Assembly (NCBI GenBank): GCA_947579665.1
Contig: OX388345.1
Location: 68,563,454-68,627,453 of the forward strand
Direction of reading: 5' to 3'
DNA from: Sympetrum striolatum
Lineage: Eukaryota; Arthropoda; Insecta; Odonata; Libellulidae
DNA: 64,000 nt
Under the pieces are notes generated by a model, which saw only the letters and a program-made list of their open reading frames with translations, was not told the origin of the DNA and searched no databases. The translations under genes were made by a program, and so were the position numbers. This document shows positions 10,981-22,560 of the stretch, piece by piece; position 1 is the stretch's first letter, and every line of letters begins with the position of its first letter.

Positions 10981-12216
10981 TCGACGGAAATTAATTAATT
11001 ACAAAATCGATAAGGCCGACGGGCTGATTCGATATTTTTTCCACTGGCTGTCCTAAGTGGAAGACAAATTTTGATCTTGATTCAATTCGGACCTTTGTAC
11101 CTCGGCGAATATGCGAATACTAAAATAATAAAGCCGTTCTTTGCGATCGTGGTAATAAACCTCCGGCCTTAAGCTTTAAAGAGCGTATTGGCGCATGGCG
11201 TACGAAGGAGCGGAATTGAATGAAAGGGTTCGGTGCTCGAGAGGAATTCCGCCGTTTGATAAATTCATCGATGAAATTAAAATACAGAAGCGAGGCTTTT
11301 TTATGTGCATAACACTTCTCTTTCTGCAAAGAAACGAAGCGTCTGAAAAGGAGATCGATTTTAAGGGAATTCTTTGAGTTGCCGAGCAAATTCCACCGTC
11401 AAACTCGATCTCTCGATTCGTAATTTGCCTTTATAGAATATAATTACAATTATGGAATGAGGTATCGATCGATAAGGGACAAAGAGCATCTCAGAGAGAG
11501 GAATGCTTTGCAGCGAAAATTAAATAACCCCTTCAAAAGGAAACGAGGAAGATTAAAATAGCCCATTAGTACTCTATTTCGACTTTAATGGATTTGCGGA
11601 TGATAATGACGGCGGTAAGTGAAACTATATGACTTGAATTACAGACTGTAAATCGTATTTGTCTCTCCATTGATATTATTGTCGGTATTTTTATGGCTTC
11701 GTGGATAATATCTACCGATCCAAGTCAGGGCCGGTTAAAAAAATAAACAAAGACGTAATCTCCGTAGAGGGTAACTATGAAAGGAGGTTCCATAGTAATT
11801 TTTGATAAATAAAGAAGATGAAATAGAAGAATTAACTAATGTGGAATTTTAAAATAAGCGTTTCCAGTACCCACAGAGGAACATTAAAGACAAATGCAAC
11901 AACGAGAATGAATTTAATTAATACTGGAATGCAAAAAAATAGAGGAAGGGCGGAAAAGAGTATCTTGCAAGTTTTTTATCAAAGACTAAGTGTAGACTGA
12001 CATGTTAGGTAAATATCAAGAACCAAAGTTTTTACAATCAGAAACGTAACTTCTATACTATTTCCTTCTAAAAGATATAAAGTTAAATTCACGACACATC
12101 GAATTATATTGTTTAAAGAACATAGGCATTTAATGAAAACAAAACAACGTATTGAGCAAAATTCATAACTCTAACTGACCACGAAAGATTGAAATATATC
12201 CTACATATAATGTACA
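10981..12216. other. Mixed-composition DNA without recognisable genes
   Basis: About 10980-11420 is moderately GC-rich with opposing short frames (11120-11389 minus, 11195-11377 plus). The rest is AT-rich. No repeat or tRNA-like sequence was seen. Confidence 0.4.
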
Positions 12217-12466
12217 TTAACTAATATATGGAGAGCTTGTAGATCTAAAAGTGAACAGCTGTCCCAAAGCAAACTGATGGAAAATTTTTTCGTGTTTTTC
12301 CATCTGAAGATTTCCCAAAGTCAAGAAACCTCGCAAAGAGAAAGACTGAATCTGTATGACCACCTTGCCTAAAGCCCCATCCAATCCACGATCAAGTAAT
12401 TTGAGTGACAAAGTTCGTTGTTCAAACATTAAGAAGATATACCGCGGCTTGACTGGCTGTAAAATA
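12217..12466 (-). other. Unidentified exon-like open frame
   Basis: The minus-strand frame is open upstream of its first Met, from a stop near 12488, through an acceptor-like TTTTACAG at about 12463-12470, to a stop at 12217. It reads about 80 residues, including LLQTILQPVKP, RYIFLMFEQRTLSLKLLDRG and GKVVIQIQSF, a normal-looking amphipathic composition. It lies in AT-rich DNA where frames of this length are less expected by chance than in the GC islands. I recognise no family and see no convincing splice donor. It could be an exon, a relic of a transposon protein, or chance. Confidence 0.2.
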
Positions 12467-12488
12467 GTTTGAAGTAAATCGGTTAAGA

Positions 12489-13249
12489 CCTATATACCAG
12501 TATCTTGCTCAGATATGGTTGTGGCGCAAACTGTTTGACCGAGTATATGATATCAAACATTTTAAGTCTAACAAACTATTCTAGTAACTAAATTTCTACA
12601 ATGAAAGCATATTTGTAAGCAGTGGGATGATTAATATTATTAAAGGGAGGCATTCTTTGCATGATTTATCCACGAATTCACTGAAATACGGTATTTATTA
12701 TAAATACACCTACTATTAAGAGATTGAAATAACCAATGGTCATATTTTCAGAAACAAAAATTAAGTAAATGGCATCAAATTAACTTTCAGCTATAAATAA
12801 AAATATTTTTAATGAAATTGAAAACTGGAAATCCTACATAATAAATGATTGTAGGTGGATATTCACATAATAGAATCATCCAACATAAAAAATTTTTCTT
12901 TCTAAGAATACATTTACTTAGTTCTTGTCCGACATTAACTACAACAAAGCTTAACTGTCAAACAAAATAAATAAGGTAATAAACCTTTTTGGAATTACCC
13001 TATTTGAATTTACTGTCAGTATAGCTCTTTCCAAAAATAGCACATTGGAATACAACTTGATATTTACTTGGGAAACTCACTCCTGTAATGAAATCTACTA
13101 TTTTGCAAAAGTAATCTCGGCAGCCGTCTTCAAAATCGAATCGGGAAGCTTTTCCTCGAAAATAAACCCCTTTCCCTCGAGTCAGATACATTCCGAGAGA
13201 GATTTCTTAAGGTATGAGTCAACAGAAATTGTGTCTGATCATCAGAGAG
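12489..13249. other. AT-rich DNA without recognisable genes
   Basis: Short frames on both strands at 13000-13257 lack recognisable content. No repeats were seen. Confidence 0.45.
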
Positions 13250-13612
13250 AAGGATAGAAAGAAGGAGAAGAACATAATTAATTCAATCCCTCTCTCTCTC
13301 TCTCGTTTCCTCAATCTACTTCGTTCATCTCCTCTATCTTACTTTCTTTTCCCCATTTCACTCGGCTTGTTTACTCGGAATGAATTAATTTCAGATCTTC
13401 TCTTTGTTCCTCTCCTTGGAAGCCATTTTCCGCCTCCGGAAATGACATCGGCGATGCGTACAACTCAATCACCGAATATCTCTCTTCTGCCTTCATTTCC
13501 TCGCCTTCCCGTCGGTAATCACTTTCCCCTCCCGCCAAAACAGAATTCACTTCCAACAGCCTCCCTCCTCAACCTGTACCAAACTTTCCTTATGGAATGC
13601 TCGCTCTCTTGA
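13250..13612. repeat. Pyrimidine-skewed low-complexity tract
   Basis: The plus strand is dominated by C and T, including a (CT)n run at about 13291-13306. The skew produces Ser/Leu/Pro-rich frames (13214-13612) that should not be read as genes. Confidence 0.6.
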
Positions 13613-15694
13613 CTTTTAAAAAGGAGTCATCTTTATCCTCAACATTAGCCCTAATTTATATACACAAATATCATTGTAAACACCTTTGCAATTACCTAAG
13701 TTTGGAAAATAATTGTCTTAGCAAAATCTAGTGTGTGAGCCATAACCTGGTGGTAGGTATTTCATGGCAATAGAAGCGAGCTGATAAGGAATATTTAATC
13801 AATAATTTTACGAGTGAGCCAGCCAATAACGAAATGGTAGACAAGTAGGTAATCGCCTGGTAGGGTGATGTGCGGTGGAAACTTCTTGTGCCACGTGCCC
13901 GCTACGGTAGCCGTGAAGAATTATCAGGAATCCTGAAAGATCTTGACAAGTCATTTAGATGCTGCTTCGGGGCTATTTCTATTATAATATATAATTCATA
14001 TAAAATTTATAACTATTTCAAAACGCTATTAATATTCATATTATTATATATGTATGCTTTGTATATGTATAGTTTTGTATCAATGTTTAGTTATGACTGT
14101 GGCATAGATTAATGTCGCCATCCTTCTTTTCGACTAACTACTGCTGCCTTATGTAATACATAAATGAGTAAATAATAAACTCATTTAAACAAATACTTTA
14201 GGCTCAACTTTGATCTGCAGATAATTCCATGCATCGAAACTTGGGTCGTCTTTTTGTATTCGTTGTGGTGTATTTGTGCGAATAAATTTATTCTTTGTCA
14301 GTAGAAACTTTTCTTAGCATATATCACCGATAATCCTAGCATTCTTCACTGGTTAACCTACAAGGAAAGCAAACAGAAACACCTCTTTTAATGAATTAGA
14401 GGCTCAAAACCCTCCCTCCGCCGTTTTTGTCGGCGCGCTCAAATTCTTTGTCAGAGGTAGAAAAGTAAGCTGCTCTGGGATGATATGTGATTCTACCCCT
14501 GAGGATTACAGCATCGCTTTTACGATGTGGGGTTTCTGAGAAGTCAGTAATCCGGACCTTTCCGTTGTTTTCCGAATACCACTGGCAATGAAGTGCCGAC
14601 AAAGACTTCTATTGAAGGTTTTTAGTCTCTAAAGCATTAACTAACTATGATATGATATAATGCAGCCGTCCGCTCTTATCACAATCAATGGCTAATGTTC
14701 AATGACGCGACGCGTTAAATCCTAGGCGAATATTTATACTTTTGAGCTAAAAGTAGAATTTTGTTTTCTTTCCCTCATCTAGACATCGTTGTCCTACCAA
14801 GAGGCCTCATCTGTGGAGCTAGACAGAATTACGTTACTTAAAAAGTGAAGGAAAAGTCATTCAACAAGATTAGAGATTTTTGATTATTTTGGCGTGAACA
14901 CACTCGTATCACTACACCTAATTGAAGCAAAAATTGAACAAAAGAACTTGAGGAAGCCTTATTTGGTGGAATATCATTTTCCATTAGAGAAACTAAAACA
15001 CAATTAAATTAGAGTTTACAATAAAATATGGCAAAAAAGCTAGTTTTTAACTTTTACTGTGGATTGTACTTATATTACGTTCTTTCTCCTTTTGTAAAAA
15101 ACTGATAGGATTTTCAAATCCATCAACCTTCGATAGTTTACATAATAACTTGGTTTTCTTCTTTCATAGAAAGACTTCTCTACGGTCGCATCTTACAATT
15201 ATGACCCCAGGATATGAGTTTCTATTGATGAAAAATGAAGTTTCTATCGAGGCAAGTTTATCGCTCCTAATGTTTTTACCTTGTGGTGTTGTTTACTGAG
15301 GAAAGTCAATCTTAAACCAACATTTATGTCTGTATTAGAAACGTATCAAAGTGGTTGAATTAAAAAAAATACAAGCTTAACTAACTTGAATATTAAAACA
15401 TATCCAAAAGATCATGGTTGTGAAAATCCCATGCCACATAAGGGCTCCGTGATACGAACTACAGTACAGTATTCATGCAACCTTAATAGCTGCTATCAAC
15501 AGAAGTTTTCAATTAAAAAATTTTTAAATAAAAAAAAATAAATATTGAAAGATACATATCTAAAATTGCTATCAGGTGTGAAAACGTAACTATTGTCATT
15601 ATTTTAGATGTTTACAATTCCGATTAAATGAAACATTCACCATTGGCTCGTTGAGAATTAGTTGGGGCTATATTAACCCCAGAGGGCAAATTAG
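13613..15694. other. AT-rich DNA without recognisable genes
   Basis: Only frames up to 80 residues occur and none is recognisable. No terminal inverted repeats or tRNA-like boxes were found by eye. Confidence 0.45.
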
Positions 15695-16010
15695 GAGGGT
15701 TCTTTGAGTTACAAAGTGATGGACAATTAATATGGGGAGAGAAAGGGGTAAACCATAAGGGTGCTCATCATTTGATATGAGATTAAAGAGTATTTGAGGG
15801 GGAGACGATTTGAGGAAAGATTGAGATGAAAGAGGAATAAATGAACGAGTGAGGGAGGGAAATGGATTGAGGTATTAGCGAAAGGATGTTAGGTTACGGA
15901 AACTTTGATGTTTATAAGAGAGAAAAGGGTTGGAGAGAAAATCTTATGAAGCAAATTTCAAAATGAATGAAGAACCAAGAGAAAGACGAAGTCACTTAGT
16001 CGAGTCATTT
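15695..16010. repeat. Purine-skewed tract
   Basis: The plus strand is dominated by G and A (GGGAGAGAAAGG, GAGGGGGAGACGA and similar). There is no clear repeat unit. It resembles the longer purine tract at 56.2-57.5 kb. Confidence 0.6.
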
Positions 16011-17389
16011 CGGGTATTGAGTTCAAGATAACAGTCAAAATAAGGCAATCTAAATTTACTACAATCATCTCTACAACAAAAAAGTTCCAAAAGCCTAGGT
16101 ATTATGATATTTAAATAATTAGGACATAAAAATAATACACCCGAAATTAATGCATATATTACCAATTACAGTAAATAGCTGTGAATGGTGCAATTTTCAC
16201 ATACGTTTCAGCTTGCAAGCAAAAAATTGCATTTTATCTAGTTCATAGATATATTTGATTATGCAGTCATTTTCATTTAGACAACAATTTAACTTTAACT
16301 TTCTTTTAACACTTTTGCCTATTTAATTTTCAAATATAGATCACTACGATTCATTGGTCTTTTGGCACAGGATAGAGAAAATTGTCTTTCATTTATTTTG
16401 GATTGAGCTGTTGCTCTTTATTTGATGTCTTTAATGATAAAAAAGCTATTGATTTATGTGCGATGCAGAAGTATGGTATTAGTTGAGGTCTCTACTAAAT
16501 TAATGAATAAGAAAGTGTTACTCACAGCGAAACTTCGTTCTGTTTGGACATGTGCCTCTTATATCATTTTGGAAAAGAACGAGCAAACTGCCTCACTCCC
16601 ATCTTGTCTATTCAGCCTCATTCCCTCTTGTTAGCTCTTGCTACATAAATTTAGGGGTATGAACTTCTAACCGGCACTCAGACTGAATATTTTACTAACA
16701 GAGGGCTACGACACGTTTATCAAAAGAGAATTTGGCGTCAAAAAAGATAGCAAGTCTTTAAAAAAATTAATTAACTATTTAAAATATGTTTAACCAGTAA
16801 GTTCTTATCTTTTGAAGGCTTAATGTGTTTCTATTATTGAAATATTGCGTTGGAAGAAACTAGATTTTGTAAAACTCGTATAATTGTCGCATTACCCACT
16901 TTCGGTCATAAATAACATAAAACAGCTTTTAAAAGCTTATATTCAAACGCAAAGCTCAAATAGATGCATCACTTTTGCGATTAAATCATGTTTTTGATAG
17001 AATAATATGCTAAATTCTTTACCATTGATTATTTTGCTTATTCCAGTTCAATTACACAGATATTTTTCCTTTGATGTCATTTTTTCTTTAATAACGCTAA
17101 AATTCAGTAACCTTATTATTAGACATCTTCGGATTCTCTTTAATAAGGGTCCAGGTTATTAATATCACATAATATGCTTTTTGCTCCGATGTTCGTCTGT
17201 AACGACTTCGACGACGTCTATATCATTTATAGGATATATAATGAGCGAGGGTCTTTCAGAGGAAATTTTTGATTCATGCAGAAGCAAAGGAAAATATATA
17301 ACTCTTTATTACTTTGTTTAATTTAATTACGTAGATCCTTTGTAGGTTTGCTCTTTCTTTAACTCAAAAGCATGCGGATATAAAGGAAA
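16011..17389. other. AT-rich DNA without recognisable genes
   Basis: One 70-residue frame (16422-16634) has no recognisable features. The rest has dense stops. Confidence 0.45.
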
Positions 17390-17810
17390 CAGCAAGGATA
17401 TTATGAATCGAGGGAGAGAGACTTTGCTGCGGTAAATGATAATAAGAATGAATCTGGAGGAAAAATAGAAAAAAAATTGTTTTTCTCGAAAAAAGGATAC
17501 CGGAGACAATGATGTGGTTTTATGGAGATAAACTAGTTGAGGATTAAAAGAGAATGATGGAAAATTGAAAAAATAACGGAGAAGAAGAGGGGAGAATATG
17601 CATTCGTATAATTCTGGAGGGAAAACAGAAGAGAATTAGAAAGATTTATAACCCAAAAGTGAAGAGAGAGGAGAGAGAACGAATAACTTGAGCAAGAAAA
17701 ATATGACAGATGACTCGGCATAATAGAGGTAAAGTTAGGGGTGGAATTTCGCGAAAGAAACTCGGGGACCAACGGAAGGGAGAGAAAAGAAACAAATGAT
17801 CAAGTCAAAT
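17390..17810. repeat. Purine-skewed tract
   Basis: G/A-rich plus strand over about 400 bp. The opposite strand yields Phe/Ser-rich frames (17327-17509, 17533-17772) that are composition artefacts. Confidence 0.6.
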
Positions 17811-18095
17811 TACTTGAAATATTCCACGAAATCTTTAGTAAAACATTTATGTGTATTAAATATGAAAATATTACGAATATAATAGTTATGGAATCAGTCC
17901 ATACATTCAGACTTTTAGACGCTTTCTATGAAAAGCTAAATTGTTTTATTATTAAGCTTTTTTTATTTATCATAAAAATATTATATACTGAGGAATAAAT
18001 GCGAACCGAAAATTTCTGAGCCTTTAACTGTAAATAAGAATATACACTTCACAAATATCACATTACCTAAAATAAAGGTATACTGCTGATGGCAA
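17811..18095. other. AT-rich DNA
   Basis: Nothing recognisable. The tail of an 85-residue plus frame (17741-17998) crosses it without features. Confidence 0.45.
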
Positions 18096-18189
18096 AGTAA
18101 TAGAATAATAGTCACTAAATACCCAAATCATCAAATAATATTATTATTTGTGATGTTTCGGGTATTTAGTGACTATCATTCTTTATTAC
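18096..18189. repeat. Long near-perfect palindrome
   Basis: ATAGTCACTAAATACCC (from 18108) is mirrored by GGGTATTTAGTGACTAT (ending 18176). The arms pair with few mismatches down to an AT-rich centre near 18142, and weaker pairing extends out to about 18096 and 18189. This could be a minimal fold-back MITE with almost no interior, or an extrusion-prone cruciform. No target-site duplication was identified. Confidence 0.8.
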
Positions 18190-18624
18190 ATGAATAATAT
18201 CTATTATAATATGCCACCATTTAGTTCAATGACTATTGTGAATATTTTTTCATCTTTATTTAACATAAAAGCCCATATAAATTAATATTATCTTTGAGCT
18301 ATTTTATCTATCTCTTAAATAGGACCTAAATATGATTGTAGAGAGTGATGGACGTAATTCGTCTAACCGATTCGTCTGTTCAATCCATGCTATGGTTTCT
18401 GTATTTTTGTACATTGCTTTATAGTATACAACATTATTTATTTCGATGATATTATTTTTTACCCTTGTTTATCTTCTGCTGTATTTTGATGCATGTTTAA
18501 TAAATTATTAGTGACTGAACCCCTGTTCGAGGATTACATACAAAAGCCTATTTCTTTATCATTTAGTGCGTTGATTATAATTTTTAGCCCCTTGCCGAAT
18601 CAACTTTAACCAATTTATTGCCCC
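18190..18624. other. AT-rich DNA
   Basis: No open frame, tRNA-like box or inverted repeat was recognised. Confidence 0.45.
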
Positions 18625-18782
18625 TGCCTCAGTATTACCTTTATTCACATTTATGAATTTACTATCTACTAATAGAACTGTAAATGATGCTTGGACATCT
18701 TGGGTCATTTCACGCATGGGTTCCCAACGGGAATCGAACCTTGGACTGCTTTCACGCTTCCACTTGGCTATACTAGAGGCCT
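18625..18782 (-). mobile_element. tRNA-derived SINE, family 1, copy a
   Basis: On the minus strand a tRNA-like head contains TAGCCAAGTGG (A-box position) and GGTTCGATTCCC (B box). These are internal RNA polymerase III promoter elements. A body follows: GCGTGAAATGACCCAAGATG, then TCCAAGCATCATTTACAG. That body is shared with the copies at 35009-35136 and 58038-58164, which is what makes this a SINE rather than a lone tRNA gene. The anticodon arm is degenerate. The 3' end is indistinct. Confidence 0.75.
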
Positions 18783-19144
18783 CCTTACTGTTTCTCAACT
18801 CATTTTCATAACTTTGTCTTTTTCTTCCCAAACTTCTTCCATATTTTCCTTTGAACGTAAATAAGTACTAAAGGGTGAAGAACGGTCATATCATACTCCT
18901 ATTCCTAACCTAGTACAACCAAGTAAAGGTTTTTAAAGCATTTGAATCTCTTCTATAATATCAGCCATGTACAATTTTTTTCATATAACTAAAAGAAAAA
19001 AAGGAATACGACTATATTATTAACATTAAGCGATAAAGGAGCTCCAAATAGCCGTTGTTTGCGAACAACCCGTCGTGCGTAAGTTCCCTAACCATAGGAG
19101 TTAATGTTAACCGTAACTGATGTATTGTAAGCGTTATTATTCTC

Positions 19145-19351
19145 AAGGAAGAGGACGGGTGAAAATTGCACATTAGGATGTGCGCCCAGGAAAAACCCAA
19201 AGAGAAACGGACATGGAAAGTCCTCCAAACGGCATGTTAAATTGTTCTGCCTCGGTAGCTTAGTTGGCTAAAGCATTCTCCCGGAAAGAGGAAGATCCCG
19301 GGTTCAATTCCCGGCCTTAGTGGACATTTTTCCATGTCCGTTTTTCCTTGG
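19145..19351 (+). mobile_element. tRNA-like SINE flanked by inverted arms and a 12-bp duplication
   Basis: A tRNA-like unit at about 19252-19321 contains TAGCTTAGTTGG (A box) and GGGTTCAATTCCC (B box). It is followed by the hairpin GGACATTTTTCCATGTCC. Sequence upstream (19194-19225: AACCCAAAGAGAAACGGACA and onward) is an inverted copy of the sequence after the tRNA unit (19322-19354). GTTATTATTCTC occurs at 19133-19144 and again at 19352-19363, which looks like a target-site duplication for a 207-bp insert. The post-tRNA hairpin resembles those in the SINEs at 42962 and 45080. Confidence 0.7.
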
Positions 19352-19363
19352 GTTATTATTCTC

Positions 19364-19679
19364 GATTCGTATTTCGGAGACTATGTCACCATCTTCGGGA
19401 GAGGAAATGAACTGAGGGTGGTAGGGGAGGGATATGCCATTTCCAATGCTTGTTGGCAGTGGTAATGGATTTTTGAGCTGTAGGATGGTCTGTTTTGGGA
19501 AAGATGTTTTTGAAGTTGGGTAATATTTTTCTCTTATAATCTATATAATTCATAATTCTATTTAAAATCGTTAAAACAACTCAAGTTGCATGAATTAATA
19601 AAACGATCGCACGATAACCCTGACATTCAGTTCAGAACTTGCGAAAATTGAAGAAAACTTGAGAGAAAATATATAATTT
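19364..19679. other. AT-rich DNA after the SINE
   Basis: No gene or repeat recognised. Confidence 0.45.
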
Positions 19680-20540
19680 TTAAGGGAAAAAAAGAAGGGA
19701 ATAAATGACCGAAACGACGAGAAAAAACTGCTAAAGAAAGAGAGTGGGTAAAGAAAGGAACAAGTCGAGAGGAAGAATTCGCGTAAAAAGCGAGAATTCC
19801 GCAGAGAACGAGAAATAGTGGAGGGGATAAAGAAAATTCAGGAAGATGACGTTCCGGGGGGGAAAGAATAGAAAACAGTGTATAAGTTGAGAGAAAGTGA
19901 GCGAGAAAGAGAGAGAGGTGGGGGGGGGGAAGAGAGTTTAACGCGGGAAGGGGAAGTCACCTCTTTCCCGGGCGGTGAAAACAAAAGAGCCGCTAATTGC
20001 GGGAAGGCCCCGCGCAAACACGCCGGGAGGAGACCCAGCCGCCTTATTAATATTTCTTCGTCACTCCCTCGGGCGAGAGCGAGTCAAAGACACGGAGGTG
20101 TGTCTAAGAGGGGGAAAATATCGCGGATTAGGTTATAAAGCCTTTACGGTCTTGCGTTTGGGAGAAGTTGAGGGAGGCTCAAAGGAAAAGAGGGGACCCC
20201 TTTCCATCCATCGCCCGAGGACGAACCTTTTGCGGGCGAATCAAAGATTATCTGGACCCCTCGAGGAAGCGAACGTTCGCGGGAAGTTTCTGAGGGCGGG
20301 AAAAGATTGGAGAAAATGTTTTTCGAGACCGCTTCCGAAGACGGTGAAAGGCGTGCCTCCGGACTCGGTAACGAGATAAAATGTGATGAACGGAATAAAG
20401 GCTTACACCTCTTAATCGCCCCAAATTCCGTTTTTTCCCCTCCTACGAAAAAGGCGCAAGGAAGAAAGGTTGGGTGGGAATTCCGAGCTGTTTCGGGGAT
20501 TAGTGGAGTTATTGTATGGGATCCCAGGGAGAGAAATTGA
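19680..20540. other. Purine-skewed tract grading into a GC/CpG-rich island
   Basis: About 19680-19930 is G/A-rich and ends in a run of nine or more G. From there to about 20540 the sequence is GC- and CpG-rich. The overlapping plus frames (19878-20138, 19975-20379, 20307-20540) are Arg/Gly-rich with no domain, as expected from composition. Confidence 0.5.
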
Positions 20541-21559
20541 TTGCTCTAGTAGCATTAACTAAGTCCTGGTGGGCTCCCTATTAGACCCGTTGGATATTTT
20601 ATTACGTGTATCTCGATGGAAGATGTTCTGCGGGCAGATTTCATTACTGGATGCCTCCTTTGTTTTCGCCTATAGATATGCCTATTACACTTCTAAAGAA
20701 CGTTGAGCTCTAAATTAGCCAAAGGTTATCTTGGGATTAAGCATATTATTTATCTGAAGGCAAATACGGTCTTTGGGATGTCCAGAGTATTCAATTATAT
20801 ACCTGAAGATTGAAATTGTGCCAAGGTTCAAAAATGCTGATATACTTTCTACTGATGATGCTTGGAGGGATATTTAATTTTACGTGAACACAAGATGTTT
20901 ATCATATTTATTTTAAGGAAGGGCCATAAAAATAATCCAAACATCATGATTAAATCACAATTAATAGAACAAAAGGTATAAAATGCTATCAAATGCTTGG
21001 ACTTTATTTCAATTTGGTTCTAATCGAATTCGTTTTTGGTAATCTAACAGACACCCCCAGTTAAATCCTAATTCTAATTTAAAAAAATTAAAGAGCAGTC
21101 CTATTATGAGGTGGTTTAAATAAACATAGTTTCACCACGTAAAAAGCTAATTAAATCCATATTTATCTATGATTACACTCTCTCTTATTCATTCATATTA
21201 TTAAGTTAATACCAAACTATATATGCACTGCATCATTTGATAAATACATCATAAATAGAACGCCACAAACATTATTGATCTTTCTGTTTACATTTAAAAA
21301 GGAATGAATTTTTATTTCTTTAACCACTATAGTCAAATGATTTCAATGAAGCCGAAATAAAAAAGTAAGGTCTGATAGTTTGATTTGACTGATAGGTTAA
21401 TTTTAACAATTTCATCAATATCACTGACAACGATAAATTTTCAGCAAAAAATAATCTCATTTTACTCTAATTCTCAAAGAATATGTATAATTGTCACCAA
21501 TGTAACTCTTTAGATTATGTATGAAATTTAATTAGTGATATAGCGGATTTTGAGTTCCC
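20541..21559. other. AT-rich DNA without recognisable genes
   Basis: Stops are dense in all frames and no repeats were recognised. Confidence 0.45.
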
Positions 21560-22560
21560 ATTTCAGTGCCCGATACAGACCCTTCATTTCTCTCCCAGAC
21601 TTTCAATTCGTCTCGAGAAAATTATAACTGCCCACGGTTAATATTCAACCGTAGGGATTTAAAGGTTAAAGGTTATGGTTATGGCGACGCGCAACCTTTG
21701 GAAAATTCTCATCATCGCTTCTGTTTTGAGTGAAATTAATGAACCATTGTACACACTCTCAAAGTAACCAATTATTTGGGACGATTGAAAATGATGAACT
21801 TTTCATAAGCCTAATCGATATCAGCACCGAATTCGCACCACGCTCCCCTTCCTACATTTCTTAGCAAGTGACGTCGCTCTTGTCTAATCCCACACGTTCT
21901 CTTCATCCTTCCAAACAAGCCGTTAAACTGGCAACGTACCCAACGTCATAAAGCCGGCACCTCTTTTCGCAATCAACTCTCATAAAATCAACTCCAGTTC
22001 ACTCCGTCATAACCCCGCGTTGTAGCGGGACTTAACAAAGTTTGCGGAGGCTTTTAAAACCAGTTTTCGGAGCGATTCACCCCTTAAATACATCTTCTCC
22101 CAAATCCTTTCGAAAGAGTTTCGCGAATGCACCGTTTATTACGCTCGGGAAATTTTGATTAAGAATTTTCCGAAGTGAGTCCGCGGGGGAAATCGTCCTC
22201 GGGGGCAATATCGACCAGGCATCAGCTGACAACAAGTTGGTGCAGCTCCGTGCGCCGGAATATTCCTCTACGGTGGAGATATTGGTAATTAATTAAGCTT
22301 CTTTCTCGCCTCTGAGTCGTGTTTGTCGTCGAGGATTGCAACTTGGCTCCCAAATTCCCTGCCGTCTCTTCAGTTTCCCAAAACATTTACACCGCTCATC
22401 TCCTGCAGAGAGCCACTTATCCCCTTATCGCCTCTTGCGACAGCTTTTCCGTGTCCGCTCTCCTTCCTCCGATGGTGCTTATCCCTCTAACTTTCGGAGG
22501 CAGTTTTGGGATTAAATTTCGACGCTAACGCTGGCTCGTGATTGTCTGACGCCTCGCTAC
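21560..22560. other. GC/CpG-rich island
   Basis: Balanced to GC-rich sequence with frequent CpG. A 69-residue plus frame at 22319-22528 has no recognisable features. I see no gene. Confidence 0.45.

Noticed and set aside
18141..18165. GTTTCGG inside the 18.1-kb palindrome as another copy of the CGAAACCGG motif
   Set aside because: The upstream GAAGATG-like box and the CCGG continuation are both missing.
19252..19321. Possible functional tRNA gene
   Set aside because: A and B boxes are present but the acceptor ends do not pair cleanly, and the unit sits inside an inverted-repeat insertion with a flanking duplication.
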